This document shows, one piece after another, positions 45,801 through 53,546 of a DNA stretch of 64,000 nucleotides. Source of the stretch: Embleya scabrispora DSM 41855. GTDB lineage: Bacteria > Actinomycetota > Actinomycetes > Streptomycetales > Streptomycetaceae. Made by a program: the position numbers and the translations under genes. The notes beneath the pieces were generated by a model. That model had not been told where the DNA came from and did no database searches. It worked only from the letters and a program-made list of their open reading frames with translations. The first letter of the stretch is position 1; each line of letters begins with the position of its first letter. The stretch covers positions 62,001 through 126,000 of the forward strand of contig NZ_KB889574.1 in the NCBI RefSeq assembly GCF_000372745.1. The letters are read 5' to 3'.

Positions 45801-47785
45801 GGCAGCGCGAGGGAGAACGTCGAATTGACATCCGAGTTGCTGTTGGGGCTTTCGCCGGTCACCGGGAAGATCTCGTTCGGGCGCCCGGACCAGTACCCCT
45901 CCCAGTCGTATTCCTTGTTGTACCAGGCGACCAGGAGTTGTCCGTCCACGTAACGGAAGGCGGGGCGCTGCCACGAGACGCGTTCCTTGGGCAGGCGCAG
46001 CTCGTGTTCGAGCAGGATGCCTTCGGGACCGACCACGACGGCGCGCTTGTCGGTGGAGAGCACCAGCGCGGGCCATGCCTCGTCGAGCCGGATCTCGCCC
46101 TTGCGGCCGAAGCGTTCGACCGCCTCGTCCAGCGCGGACCAGCCCAGTTCGTCGTAGACGCCGGCGCGCAGCGTGTCGGCCAGCAGCGCGACCGCGTCGA
46201 ACGCGCGGACCCGGGTCACCACGTCCGGGGTGACCTCCAGGACCACCTCGCGGAACTCGTTGAGCACCTTGAACTCGCGCTCGGCGTCGGGCAGCCCGGC
46301 CGCGGCGGTGACCTTGGTACCCTGCTCGGTCAGCCAGTTCGCGAGTACTCCGCGCAGCACGGGATGCGCGGCGGTGGCTGCGTGGCGGGTGCTCTTGAGG
46401 TTGCCGATCGCCCGGTACAGCAGCGGGAGATGGCGCTCGTCGGCGGCGATCGCGGCCAGCTCGCGACGGCCCGCGGCCTGGTCGCTCCACCACTCGTTGA
46501 GATCGAACGAGCCCTTGGGGTCCGGGTCGGTCAGCGGTATGCCCTCGGTCAGCGCCACATCGAGCAGGTCGACGTCCACGCCGGCGTGCCACCCGTTGCC
46601 GCTGAACAGGCTGACCGGTACGGCCTCGGCCCGCAGCGCGGCGGCCATCCGCACGACCTGGTTCGCGGTGCGCTCGCTGCGCGGGCTGTACCGCCAGCCG
46701 CGTCGGCAGTGCGCGGCCCAGCGGGTGAGCCACTGCGCGCGGGCGCCGGCCGGGAGGTCGCCGTCGACCAGCAGGTCCAGCGCGCCGGCCTCGGCGAGCA
46801 GGTCGAGCCAGAAGTCGTCGAGTTCGGCGTCCGGGGTCGAGCCGCCGGGGGTGGGCAGGATCTCCAGCAGGCGGGCTCGGGTGTCGGGCTCGGCGGCGGC
46901 CAGGGTCGCCAGCGGCTTGCGGTTGACCTTCCAAAAGGACAGCGGCGCGCGGCCGATCGCCGGCGTGGCCAGCAGTTCGCGCAGCAGCGCGAACTCCTCG
47001 GCGGTGTCGTCGCCGCCGGCCGCCCGGATCAGCGCGCGGGCGTCCTCGGCCAGTCCGGCGTACGGCGGCATGCCCGCGGTGCAGCGCTCGACCGCGAGTT
47101 GGCGGAACTGCACCCACGCCTGCGCGGGACCCAGTCGGGCGGCCAGCGCCTTGGCGTGCTCCTTGAGCGCCTTGGCGGTCAACGCGCCGGCGAAGGCGAA
47201 CTCCAGGAAGACCGCGCGCAGCCGCTCCTCCTCGATCGGCAGGTTGTGCACCCGCTCGGCCTCGCGGGCCTTGCCGAAGAAGGCGGACGCGTAGGTCTTG
47301 TTGTCGTGCTTGAGGAAGATCCGCGCGGCCTGCTCGTGGAAGGTGGGCAGGAAGTGCGGTACGGCCCGGCCCAGGCGCACGGCCAGTTCGCCGAAGCCGT
47401 CCTTGGCCGCGCCCGGCTTGGTCTTGGCCTGGCGGTCCAGCCGCTCGATGTCGCGGACCAGGGCCAGCGCGTGGTGTCCGTTGGCCGGGTCGTTGACCAG
47501 GGCCCAGGCCGGGAAGCCGAGTGCCTCGCGGCGGACCTGGCCGACCTCGGGGGCCTCCGGTTCGCGGGCCAGGCCCAGGAAGCCGAGCGCCAGGTCCTCG
47601 GCCTCGCCCAGGGTCGCCGGGACCAGCCGCACGATCGGGCGGTCCTCGAACACGGGGTGCAGGTAGGTGCGCACGGTGAGCGTGTCGATGTCGTCGCCGG
47701 TCAGGGTGCCGACGGGGAGGATGCCGCCCGCGTCCAGCAGGCCGCGCGAGGTGTCGGGGGTGGTGCTCATGCCGGTGCTGTTCAT
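42899..47785 (-). CDS. Giant MoxR-associated protein (1628 aa) with C-terminal winged-helix-like region
   Basis: I do not recognise a named family over the full length. The N-terminal 250 residues are helical (for example FHEQAARIFLKHDNKTYASA then FGKAREAERVHNL). The middle contains long beta-rich stretches with repeated Trp/Gly, such as WYNKEYDWEGYWSGRPNEIF. The C-terminal about 100 residues, TDRQVARWTGWKPARLKKAR, look like a winged helix-turn-helix, so nucleic-acid contact is possible. The ATG at 47785 overlaps the DUF4132 stop (ATGA) behind GGAGG. A longer upstream frame exists but overlaps that gene. It is placed between DUF4132 and MoxR genes, an addition relative to E. coli. Confidence 0.88.
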   Translation of the reverse strand: MNSTGMSTTPDTSRGLLDAGGILPVGTLTGDDIDTLTVRTYLHPVFEDRPIVRLVPATLGEAEDLALGFLGLAREPEAPEVGQVRREALGFPAWALVNDPANGHHALALVRDIERLDRQAKTKPGAAKDGFGELAVRLGRAVPHFLPTFHEQAARIFLKHDNKTYASAFFGKAREAERVHNLPIEEERLRAVFLEFAFAGALTAKALKEHAKALAARLGPAQAWVQFRQLAVERCTAGMPPYAGLAEDARALIRAAGGDDTAEEFALLRELLATPAIGRAPLSFWKVNRKPLATLAAAEPDTRARLLEILPTPGGSTPDAELDDFWLDLLAEAGALDLLVDGDLPAGARAQWLTRWAAHCRRGWRYSPRSERTANQVVRMAAALRAEAVPVSLFSGNGWHAGVDVDLLDVALTEGIPLTDPDPKGSFDLNEWWSDQAAGRRELAAIAADERHLPLLYRAIGNLKSTRHAATAAHPVLRGVLANWLTEQGTKVTAAAGLPDAEREFKVLNEFREVVLEVTPDVVTRVRAFDAVALLADTLRAGVYDELGWSALDEAVERFGRKGEIRLDEAWPALVLSTDKRAVVVGPEGILLEHELRLPKERVSWQRPAFRYVDGQLLVAWYNKEYDWEGYWSGRPNEIFPVTGESPNSNSDVNSTFSLALPDGGRTTGGRPLYAGDTKLPPRRGVLTDGTTHWSLDSDRSDRKWTEYDPATGIHGRASLPAPFAAAVADGGALVPDRCELLPLLPGLEQSPFGTDGKLLGRWVRIDGDTITAGSVAGHTVSAPVRTRRHWDRMPLEVPIGALRLPGGAAPTAVLENGNVSLWAGDVLLGHCVGDKGGVDLALGSRIVPPLAFWHALRPRDEAGSLALRAITHERAAELVTEVHADHERAMAEYTIAKKSSDKAVRPDTLRIDPVRRLLPELGHAGLVRCVAGLARDTARMVRRLRDFGTVTVKEQKARVVPTGPAHGQDAELNGALAGIAGTSRYSYYGTGTATWNTVNHITAVAAALARTDGPAEWTTEPDRLAASHLSWHELLDHRAAMLARALSPFTSEEHRASLLVALEALAAGPLGRPAGTLRKVVLCEPSAKKGKDRKRQGRTMRRGDRTVFILDSKYHYGDRDHWIALDHDPSGRFEAIDGFTTHEEHRYVEPMSPERVAAVVHGVRANGPVPWRPEAVPTLVEGTGLGRAEASVLLAGLIAGDLDKDQRAVLGLKAAEASNAREQLDRLDGTARAGVLGALIPERAEDVPGLWTTGHDLAAGCRAWDAAFGRVLRLPEEVAADARGISSAAFENVLTPESRKWITGTSTHTMDKKDGRLRASDAEAVPSGNVLHVTVSALAWLAYRLPYGDPLRAHLPHVLGLLRTRLADPGLVFDLDIEYSESGSTATRLREAVGLPATGGADPDGVLRIEDRFWLRPWYGESEFAEVRPAGFTGADDPWFDRLIALRGAANSTHLKSFRRILDPAFEELLRADGPPGIQQDPAYAVPDLVAEVAKAHGIGEDAAVLYLQLLALPDPTDRQVARWTGWKPARLKKARTELAGTDLVVEAKRSRAGRTLFLPGGWSALKNPALPLETWKEGLYAQPEHSAIVPDCPVPELFRRAWQRVLDGDAPGFEQLVTRTPRKGRR

Positions 47786-48633
47786 GCCGCGGCCTCCGTG
47801 GTCTCGATCGTGCGGCCCGCGTACAGCGCGGCGCCCATGCGCATGCCTTCCGACCAGGCCACCGGCGGGACCCGGTCCAGGGTCAGCGCGCTGCCGCCCT
47901 CGGTCCAGGTGACCGTGCCGGTCTCGGTCGACTCGTAGCCGTCGTAGTCGCCCAGCCACATCCGGGCCTCGACCGCGCGGCCTCCGTCCAGCACCGCGCA
48001 CACGGCCTGGCCGCCGCGCACCTGGTAACCCAGCTGGGTGGCCCGGCCGATCAGGAAGCGCAGCTGGTCGTAGCGCCCGCCGGCGAACTCCTCGACGCCG
48101 CTGCGGGTGCCGTCCAGGTCCGCGGGTCGGCGCCACACCTCGCGGTAGAGCTGCTGCACGCGCTGCTCGACCCCCAGTTCGACGGCGAACTCGCGCAGGT
48201 CCTCCAGGTCCGCCAGCAGCACCGGGTGCGGGATCCGGATGGTCTGTGCGTCGAGGTAGACGGTGTCGCCGTCGGGGTCGACGATGCCGACGCCGCGCTC
48301 GGAGTCCGCGCCGCGCAGGAATCCGGCCACGTCGGCACCGTCCGCAGTGACCACCAGGTCGCGCAGGACCCGCTGCCAGGAGGGATCCGGCCACACTCGG
48401 GAGAGCAGCGCGACCGGGACCGGGAGCGAGCCGATCATCCAGCGCTCGACCGCGTCCAGGCACGAGCGGTCGTGCCGTTCCAGCCACTCGACGAGCTGTC
48501 GCAGGCCCACCACTGCCGGGTCCTCGCCGAGCTTTCCGGGCACCGACTTGAGTTGCCGCCCCTTGGCATTGCGGCACACCACCTTGCCGTCCTGCAGGGC
48601 GACCTCATAGTCGCCCGCCGGAATCCATCCCAC
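47782..48633 (-). CDS. DUF4132-domain protein (YehI/MolR-like)
   Basis: This 283-residue protein starts MGWIPAGDYEVALQDGKVVC and continues with NAKGRQLKSVPGKLGEDPAV. The DUF4132-like core follows: IRIPHPVLLADLEDLREFAV then VQQLYREVWRRPADL, and later TQLGYQVRGGQ. E. coli YehI (MolR) carries the same domain in a much larger protein. The GTG at 48633 follows GGAGGG by 7 nt; an in-frame TTG at 48681 is less likely. It is the first gene of the operon, so the promoter should lie in 48634-49091. Function is unknown. Confidence 0.85.
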   Translation of the reverse strand: MGWIPAGDYEVALQDGKVVCRNAKGRQLKSVPGKLGEDPAVVGLRQLVEWLERHDRSCLDAVERWMIGSLPVPVALLSRVWPDPSWQRVLRDLVVTADGADVAGFLRGADSERGVGIVDPDGDTVYLDAQTIRIPHPVLLADLEDLREFAVELGVEQRVQQLYREVWRRPADLDGTRSGVEEFAGGRYDQLRFLIGRATQLGYQVRGGQAVCAVLDGGRAVEARMWLGDYDGYESTETGTVTWTEGGSALTLDRVPPVAWSEGMRMGAALYAGRTIETTEAAA

Positions 48634-49091
48634 GATCGTTCCCTCCACTGCTGTCCGCGAATGTCGGTGACACCCCGTCAAATGCCAAGCGGCACAAGGC
48701 GCTCGGCGCCGGTGACCAGGTTGGCGGGAACGTTAGCCGCCGAATCCGACAGCGCCGTCACCCGGCAGGATGAAACCCCGAGGGAAACGGCGGGCGATGG
48801 CCGAAAATCGCGCCCGACAGGCGAACTCTCGGCGGCAGTTGCACCAACGTTCGGCCACCGCGCCGGTGGCGGGACGGCGGCGGAGGCGCCGGGCGCGACC
48901 GCGCCCGCGGACCGCACCCGGGCCGCCCGCGAGGTTTCCCCCGGCGGCTGCGGGCCGCCGCCCATCCGGGGTAATTCCACCGGTTCAACCCATCGTTCGG
49001 CCGTGTCGCCGTATCCGACGGCACCTTGACGCGTTGTGCAGGGCCCACCCGCCGCGGGTGGGCCTGTACGAACCGAAAGGACCGACACAAG
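48634..49091. other. Divergent intergenic region between DUF4132 operon and chaplin gene
   Basis: 458 nt without a gene. It must hold the promoter of the MoxR/VWA operon on minus and of the chaplin gene on plus. A TAACGT (-10-like) occurs on minus near 48730, but I could not find a convincing partner. A perfect 10-bp hairpin lies at 49042-49064 just before the chaplin start. Confidence 0.5.
49042..49064 (+). promoter_or_regulatory. Hairpin in the chaplin mRNA leader
   Basis: A perfect 10-bp stem GGCCCACCCG/CGGGTGGGCC with a 3-nt loop, ending 27 nt before the chaplin ATG and close to its ribosome-binding site. It could control translation or stability of the mRNA. Confidence 0.45.
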
Positions 49092-49334
49092 ATGTCGCGT
49101 ATCGCCAAGGCCGCCGTCCTGACCGCCACTGTGGGCGCCGCTGTCGCGGGCGCTGCGGGCCCCGCCATGGCCAGCTCCGACGCGGATGGCGCGGCCGTCG
49201 ACTCCCCCGGCGTGCTCTCCGGCAACAACATCCAGGTTCCGATTCACATCCCCATCAACCTGTGCGGCAACACCGTCAACTTCTTCGCGGCGATCAACCC
49301 GGCGTTCGGCAACACCTGCATCAACGCCCGCTGA
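49092..49334 (+). CDS. Short chaplin, secreted hydrophobic surface protein
   Basis: This 80-residue protein has a signal peptide, MSRIAKAAVLTATVGAAVAG, cleaved around ASS-DADG. One chaplin domain follows: SPGVLSGNNIQVPIHIPINL, then CGNTVNFFAAINPAFGNTCI. The two Cys residues form the usual disulfide. Short chaplins assemble into amyloid-like layers that lower surface tension and coat aerial hyphae. No sortase signal is present. An upstream in-frame ATG (49026) would bury the signal peptide. A hairpin precedes the ribosome-binding site, and a terminator hairpin follows. Confidence 0.93.
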   Translation: MSRIAKAAVLTATVGAAVAGAAGPAMASSDADGAAVDSPGVLSGNNIQVPIHIPINLCGNTVNFFAAINPAFGNTCINAR

Positions 49335-49344
49335 GAAAACACCT

Positions 49345-49386
49345 CGGCCCCGCTCGGTGCGTTCTTCCACGCATCGAACGGGGCCG
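49345..49386 (+). terminator. Chaplin gene terminator
   Basis: An imperfect 18-position inverted repeat (49345-49362 with 49369-49386; CGGCCCCG core) with a 6-nt loop, starting 11 nt after the chaplin stop. Confidence 0.7.
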
Positions 49387-49485
49387 TGCCATGTGTGCCG
49401 TGCCGAACGGCGGGTCCTGTCGAACCCGGCGCCCGGGCCCGGACCGGGGTCGGCGCCGGCGCGGCGGCGGGGTAGGGATGCGCGC

Positions 49486-49848
49486 ATGACATCCTTCGCC
49501 CTGCACCACGTACAACTGGCCATCCCGGCCGGCAGCGAGGACGCGTGCCGTGCCTTCTACCTCGGCGTCCTGGGCATGACCGAGGTCGCCAAGCCGCCGG
49601 TGTCGGCCGCGCGCGGCGGCCTGTGGGTGCGCGCCGGCACACTGGAGATCCACCTCGGCGTCGAGGCCGACTTCCGGCCCGCGCGCAAGGCGCATCCCGG
49701 CATCCTGGTCGGTGACCTGGACGAGGTGATCGCCCGGCTCACCGCGAACGGCACCGAGGTCGTCCCCGACGGCGAGTTCCCCGGGCATCGTCGGTGCTAC
49801 GCGCAGGACGCGGTGGGCAACCGGCTGGAATTCCTCCAGCCGCTGTGA
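49486..49848 (+). CDS. VOC-family (glyoxalase/bleomycin-resistance fold) protein
   Basis: This 120-residue protein contains LHHVQLAIPAGSEDACRAFY at the start, LEIHLGVEADFRPARKAHPG in the middle and RCYAQDAVGNRLEFLQPL at the end, a single VOC module. Members are metal-dependent lyases, dioxygenases or drug-binding proteins; the specific role is not readable. It starts at ATG 49486 and is a single-gene unit convergent with the ridA gene. Confidence 0.87.
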   Translation: MTSFALHHVQLAIPAGSEDACRAFYLGVLGMTEVAKPPVSAARGGLWVRAGTLEIHLGVEADFRPARKAHPGILVGDLDEVIARLTANGTEVVPDGEFPGHRRCYAQDAVGNRLEFLQPL

Positions 49849-49867
49849 CCGCGTGCTCCCGCCGACG

Positions 49868-50248
49868 TCACGGGCGGCGGGCCACCACGTCGATCTCGAC
49901 CAGGATGTTCATCAGGTCCGAGCCGACCGTCGTGCGCACCGGGTAGGGCGCGGTGAAGTACTCGCGGTAGACCTCGTCGTAGCCGGCGAAGTCGCGCTTG
50001 AGGTGCTCCAGGTGCGTGGTCACCTTCACCACATGGCTGAAGTCCAGGCCGGCCTCGGCCAGCACGGCCTTGAGGTTGTCCAACACCTGGCGGGTCTGGG
50101 TCGCCACGTCGTCGCCGACGGTCGCCCCGGTGGCCGGGTCGATCGGGCCCATGCCCGCGGTGTAGACGAAGTCGCCGGCGTCGATGCCCTGCGAGTACGT
50201 GCCACCGGGCTTGGGCGCGGCGTCGGTGCGAATTTCCTTGTGGGCCAT
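49868..50248 (-). CDS. RidA-family enamine/imine deaminase
   Basis: This 126-residue protein, MAHKEIRTDAAPKPGGTYSQ, contains GDFVYTAGMGPIDPATGATV, the trimer arginine region TTVGSDLMNILVEIDVVARR and the usual length. RidA proteins hydrolyse reactive enamine/imine intermediates released by PLP enzymes. It follows a PLP-type deaminase gene and a kinase gene on the same strand, which fits clearing such intermediates in the pathway. It is the last gene of the minus-strand operon. Confidence 0.93.
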   Translation of the reverse strand: MAHKEIRTDAAPKPGGTYSQGIDAGDFVYTAGMGPIDPATGATVGDDVATQTRQVLDNLKAVLAEAGLDFSHVVKVTTHLEHLKRDFAGYDEVYREYFTAPYPVRTTVGSDLMNILVEIDVVARRP

Positions 50249-50307
50249 GGTGGTTCGCTTTCTCGATCGAGTTCTCGGGTGTTGTGGACGGTATGTGTGG
50301 CGATGGT

Positions 50308-51282
50308 TCAGCGGGCGACGGCGTCGTCCTGTTGGAGCAGCCGCAGCTCGTCCCGGCGGGGCAGTCCCTCCCAGTCGCCGGGCACGGTGACCGCGAACGC
50401 GCCGGCCGCGGCGGCGGTGGCCAACCGGGCCGCCACCGATCCCCCCTCGACCAGCTCGGCGAGATAGCCGGCGGCGAACGCGTCGCCCGCGCCCACCGAG
50501 TCGACCGCGTCGACCCGGTGCGGCGGCACCTCGTGCACGCGGCCTTCGACGATCGCGACGGCGCCGCGCGAGCCCTGCTTGAGCAGCACCTGGGTGGGGC
50601 CGAGCGCGCCGAGATCGCGGGCGAGGTCGAGCACCGGGGTGTGTGCCGGCGCCTTGAGCACGAGGCGGGCCTCGTCCTCGGTGGCGAACAGGATGTCCGC
50701 ACCGGCGGCCAGCGCCCGCAGTTCGGTCGCCGCGTGCTCGGCCGACCACAGCGCCTGCCGGTAGTTCAGGTCGAGCGAGACCGGTACGCCGGCCCCGTTC
50801 GCCTCGGCCACCGCCGCGCGCACCGCCGCGCGCGCGGTCGCCGACAGCGCGGGCGTGATGCCGGTGATGTGCAGGATGCGGGCGGAGCGCACCAGCGCGG
50901 GGTCCACGTCCTCGGGGCAGAGCCGGGAACCGGCGCTGCCCGCACGGTAGTAGCGCACGTCGGTGGCCGCGCTGGTCCGCCGGGCCTTGACCATCAGCCC
51001 GGTGGGCGCGTCCGGGTCGACCACCGCGCCGCGCGTGTCCAGCCCTTCGCCGCCGAGCACGGCCAGTACGAGCCGGCCGAACTCGTCGTCGCCGACCCGA
51101 CCGATCCAGGCGGCCCGCCCGCCGAGGCGGGTGATCCCGATCGCCAGGTTGGTCTCGGCCCCGCCGGTGGCGACGTCGAGCGTGCGGGCGTGCCGCAGCG
51201 GGCCGATGTGCGGCGCGGTGAGCAGCACCATGGTCTCGCCGAGCGTGACCACGTCCGGGGTTTCCCGGGGTTCGGCGGTCAT
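50308..51282 (-). CDS. PfkB-family sugar kinase, likely 2-keto-3-deoxygluconate kinase
   Basis: This 324-residue protein starts MTAEPRETPDVVTLGETMVL. It has the N-terminal GGAETNLAIGITRLGGRAAW sugar-binding segment and the catalytic signature DSVGAGDAFAAGYLAELVEG. The LGETM...GGAETNLA form is common in 2-keto-3-deoxygluconate kinases. The frame is open far upstream; ATG 51282 is preferred from family length and GAGGA. In context it would phosphorylate the product of the upstream deaminase. Substrate identity is inference. Confidence 0.9.
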   Translation of the reverse strand: MTAEPRETPDVVTLGETMVLLTAPHIGPLRHARTLDVATGGAETNLAIGITRLGGRAAWIGRVGDDEFGRLVLAVLGGEGLDTRGAVVDPDAPTGLMVKARRTSAATDVRYYRAGSAGSRLCPEDVDPALVRSARILHITGITPALSATARAAVRAAVAEANGAGVPVSLDLNYRQALWSAEHAATELRALAAGADILFATEDEARLVLKAPAHTPVLDLARDLGALGPTQVLLKQGSRGAVAIVEGRVHEVPPHRVDAVDSVGAGDAFAAGYLAELVEGGSVAARLATAAAAGAFAVTVPGDWEGLPRRDELRLLQQDDAVAR

Positions 51283-51320
51283 GATGTCCTCTCGCCAGAT
51301 TCGCGTCGTCGGTGGCATCG

Positions 51321-51361
51321 GATTCCGGGTCGATCCGGGTCGATCCGGGTAGACCCGGATC
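51321..51361. repeat. Tandem repeat and palindrome between deaminase and kinase genes
   Basis: About three copies of a 10-bp unit GATCCGGGTC, the last of which forms a perfect palindrome GATCCGGGT-AG-ACCCGGATC (51342-51361). It lies in a 197-nt gap of the operon. Confidence 0.7.
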
Positions 51362-51479
51362 GGTTCGGATCGGTTCGAGATCGGGTCGGGCGGGGGTTCC
51401 GGGACCGGGTGCCCGGTGGTTCGGTTTCGGAGCCGGTGCCCGGTTTGCCCGGGTGTCGGGTTCGGGTCCGGCGGTCGGC

Positions 51480-52676
51480 TCAGAAGTGGGTGTTCAGCAC
51501 GTCCACGACCCGGTGGTCGTCGTCCACCACCGGCACCGCGCGCCACTTGTCGAAGGCCGTACAGGGATGCGAGATCCCCAGGCAGACCAGCTCGCCCGGG
51601 GCCATCGTGCTGTCGCCGAGGTCGACATAGGCATGCTGGTCGTCGAGCTTGACCACGCGTGCCGGCCCCGCTTCGCGAAGCGTCCCGTCCAGCGCGCGCA
51701 CCCGCAACGGGATCGGCAGGTCCTGGTCGAAGGGCACGTCGCGGCGCCCCGCGCCGAGCACGGCCAGTCCCGGCTCGGGCGCGGAGACCACCTGCGCCCA
51801 CACCTCCAGGGCGCCCGCGAGCGAGCCCTCCTCGGGGTGGCGCACGAACGGCGTCACGCGGGCGTACAGGCCGTCGTCGTGCGAGACGTAGGCGCCGCTG
51901 CGCAGGATGATCGTGCGGTCCGCGAGCGGCTTGCCGTCCGGCGCGAGCACGTCCACGACCGCGTCGAACCACGCGCTGCCGCCCGCCGAGACGATCGGCG
52001 TGCCGGGCACCAGGTCGGCGATCTCGTCGGCCAGGGTCGCCAGTTCGCGCAACCATCCGGACACCGCGGCGGCGTCCGGCAGGCCACCCTCGTAACCGGC
52101 CACACCCGCCACGGTCAGCCCCGGCACCGCGGCCGCGGCCCGGGCCAGTTCGACCCCCTCGACGATGCCTCGGCAGCCGGTCCGCCCACCCGTGCGGCCC
52201 AGCTCGATCAGTACCGACAACCTCCCACCGGGCACCGCCGCCAACGCCCGGGCGGCCACCTCCACGCCGGCCTGCGAGTCCACGTAGAACAGCAGGTCGG
52301 GCCGGGTGGCGGCCCAGCGCAGCACCTTCTCGTCCAGGACCTCGTTGGCGAGGAGGATCCGCGGCACCCGGAACCGGTGAGCGGCCAGCGCCTGGTTCGC
52401 GGTCGCCACGGTGATCCCCCAGGCGCCCGCGGCCAGTTGCTCGGCGAACAGTTCGGGCGACATGGTGGTCTTGCCGTGCGGTGCGAACAACACGCCGTGC
52501 CGCGCGGTGTACTCGGCCATCGTGGCCACGTTCGCGAGCAGCGCGGACTTGCGCGCGACCATCACCGGCCACGTGAACGGCCCGTCGAACAGGCTGTGTC
52601 CGGCAGCGCCGAGTTCGTCGTCGGTGAGTTCCTCATACGGCAGCCAGGTGCCTTTGGTGTACGAGTCGAGGGTCAT
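51480..52676 (-). CDS. D-threonine-aldolase-fold PLP enzyme (amino acid deaminase/aldolase; candidate D-glucosaminate ammonia-lyase)
   Basis: This 398-residue protein has an alanine-racemase-type barrel with the PLP lysine in FAPHGKTTMSPELFAEQLAA (K69). The C-terminal D-serine-dehydratase-like domain has DQHAYVDLGD and the metal-ligand pair in GISHPCTAFDKW. The family includes D-threonine aldolase, Zn-dependent D-serine dehydratase and D-glucosaminate dehydratase. ATG 52676 overlaps the IclR stop (ATGA). With a KDG-type kinase and RidA next door, D-glucosaminate to 2-keto-3-deoxygluconate is my preferred reaction; D-amino acids are the alternative. Confidence 0.88.
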   Translation of the reverse strand: MTLDSYTKGTWLPYEELTDDELGAAGHSLFDGPFTWPVMVARKSALLANVATMAEYTARHGVLFAPHGKTTMSPELFAEQLAAGAWGITVATANQALAAHRFRVPRILLANEVLDEKVLRWAATRPDLLFYVDSQAGVEVAARALAAVPGGRLSVLIELGRTGGRTGCRGIVEGVELARAAAAVPGLTVAGVAGYEGGLPDAAAVSGWLRELATLADEIADLVPGTPIVSAGGSAWFDAVVDVLAPDGKPLADRTIILRSGAYVSHDDGLYARVTPFVRHPEEGSLAGALEVWAQVVSAPEPGLAVLGAGRRDVPFDQDLPIPLRVRALDGTLREAGPARVVKLDDQHAYVDLGDSTMAPGELVCLGISHPCTAFDKWRAVPVVDDDHRVVDVLNTHF

Positions 52677-53542
52677 CGGTTCGCTCCCAGGGTGCGCGAT
52701 ACACGGAGGGCCGCCGCCGCGACCGCGGGTCCCAGTTCGCGGACCCGCGCGGCGGTGACGCGGGACGTGAGACCGGAGACCGACAGGGCTCCGACCACAA
52801 CGTCGTTGTGGTCGAAGATAGGCGCCGCCACACAGCGCACCTCGGGCTCGTTCTCCCGATCGTCCACGGAGTAGCCCCGGTTGCGGATCCGGGCCAGTTC
52901 GGTGCGCAGCAGCGCGGGGTCGGTGAGCGTGCGGGCGGTGACGGTGGGCAGGCCCGCCTCGACCACCTGGGCGAACACGTCCTCCGGCAGCCAGGCGAGC
53001 ATCGCCTTGCCGACGGCCGTGCAGTACATCGGCGCACGGCTGCCGATCCGCGAGGCCATCCGCACGGCGGTCTCGTTCTCGACCTTGTCGATGTAGACGA
53101 TGTGCGGCGCGTCCGGCACGCACAGGTGCACGGTGCCGCCTGCCTCGCGCATGAGCCGGTGCGCCTCCTCCGCGGCGGCGGTGCGCAGGTCGATGCCGGC
53201 CAGGTACGCCTGGCCGAGCGCGAGCGCGCCGGGGCCGAGGCGGAAGTGGCCGTGTCGGCGGTCGCGGGCGAGCAGCCCGGTGTCCAGGAGCGGTTGGGCC
53301 AGACGCAGCACGGTGCTCTTGGACAGGCCGAGCGCGTCGGCCAGTTCGGTCAGGTTCAGGCCCTCGGCGCCGGCGTGGTCACGGACCTGCTCCAGGACGG
53401 CGAGGGCGCGGCGCAGCGATGCGGACTGGTTGCGCGGCGGCGCCGGCCGGGACTCGGCGCGCGATCCGCCTCGGGTCTCGGCGCCCGGTTCGCTCGGCGT
53501 GTCGTCGACGTCGCGCTCGTGCTCGTGGATGCTCACTGGCAT
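52673..53542 (-). CDS. IclR-family transcriptional regulator
   Basis: This 289-residue protein has a disordered first 40 residues, then a winged helix-turn-helix (SLRRALAVLEQVRDHAGAEG, LNLTELADALGLSKSTVLRL). An effector domain follows with GSRAPMYCTAVGKAMLAWLP and the C-terminal RCVAAPIFDHNDVVVGALSV. IclR proteins sense small acids and often control sugar-acid catabolism. It is encoded within the operon it probably regulates. A 17-bp pseudo-palindrome at 55351-55367 is a candidate site. Confidence 0.94.
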   Translation of the reverse strand: MPVSIHEHERDVDDTPSEPGAETRGGSRAESRPAPPRNQSASLRRALAVLEQVRDHAGAEGLNLTELADALGLSKSTVLRLAQPLLDTGLLARDRRHGHFRLGPGALALGQAYLAGIDLRTAAAEEAHRLMREAGGTVHLCVPDAPHIVYIDKVENETAVRMASRIGSRAPMYCTAVGKAMLAWLPEDVFAQVVEAGLPTVTARTLTDPALLRTELARIRNRGYSVDDRENEPEVRCVAAPIFDHNDVVVGALSVSGLTSRVTAARVRELGPAVAAAALRVSRTLGANR

Positions 53543-53546
53543 GTCC

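Noticed and set aside
44783-47938. 1051-codon plus-strand frame
   Set aside because: Antisense shadow of the giant protein gene, with low-complexity composition and no start signal.
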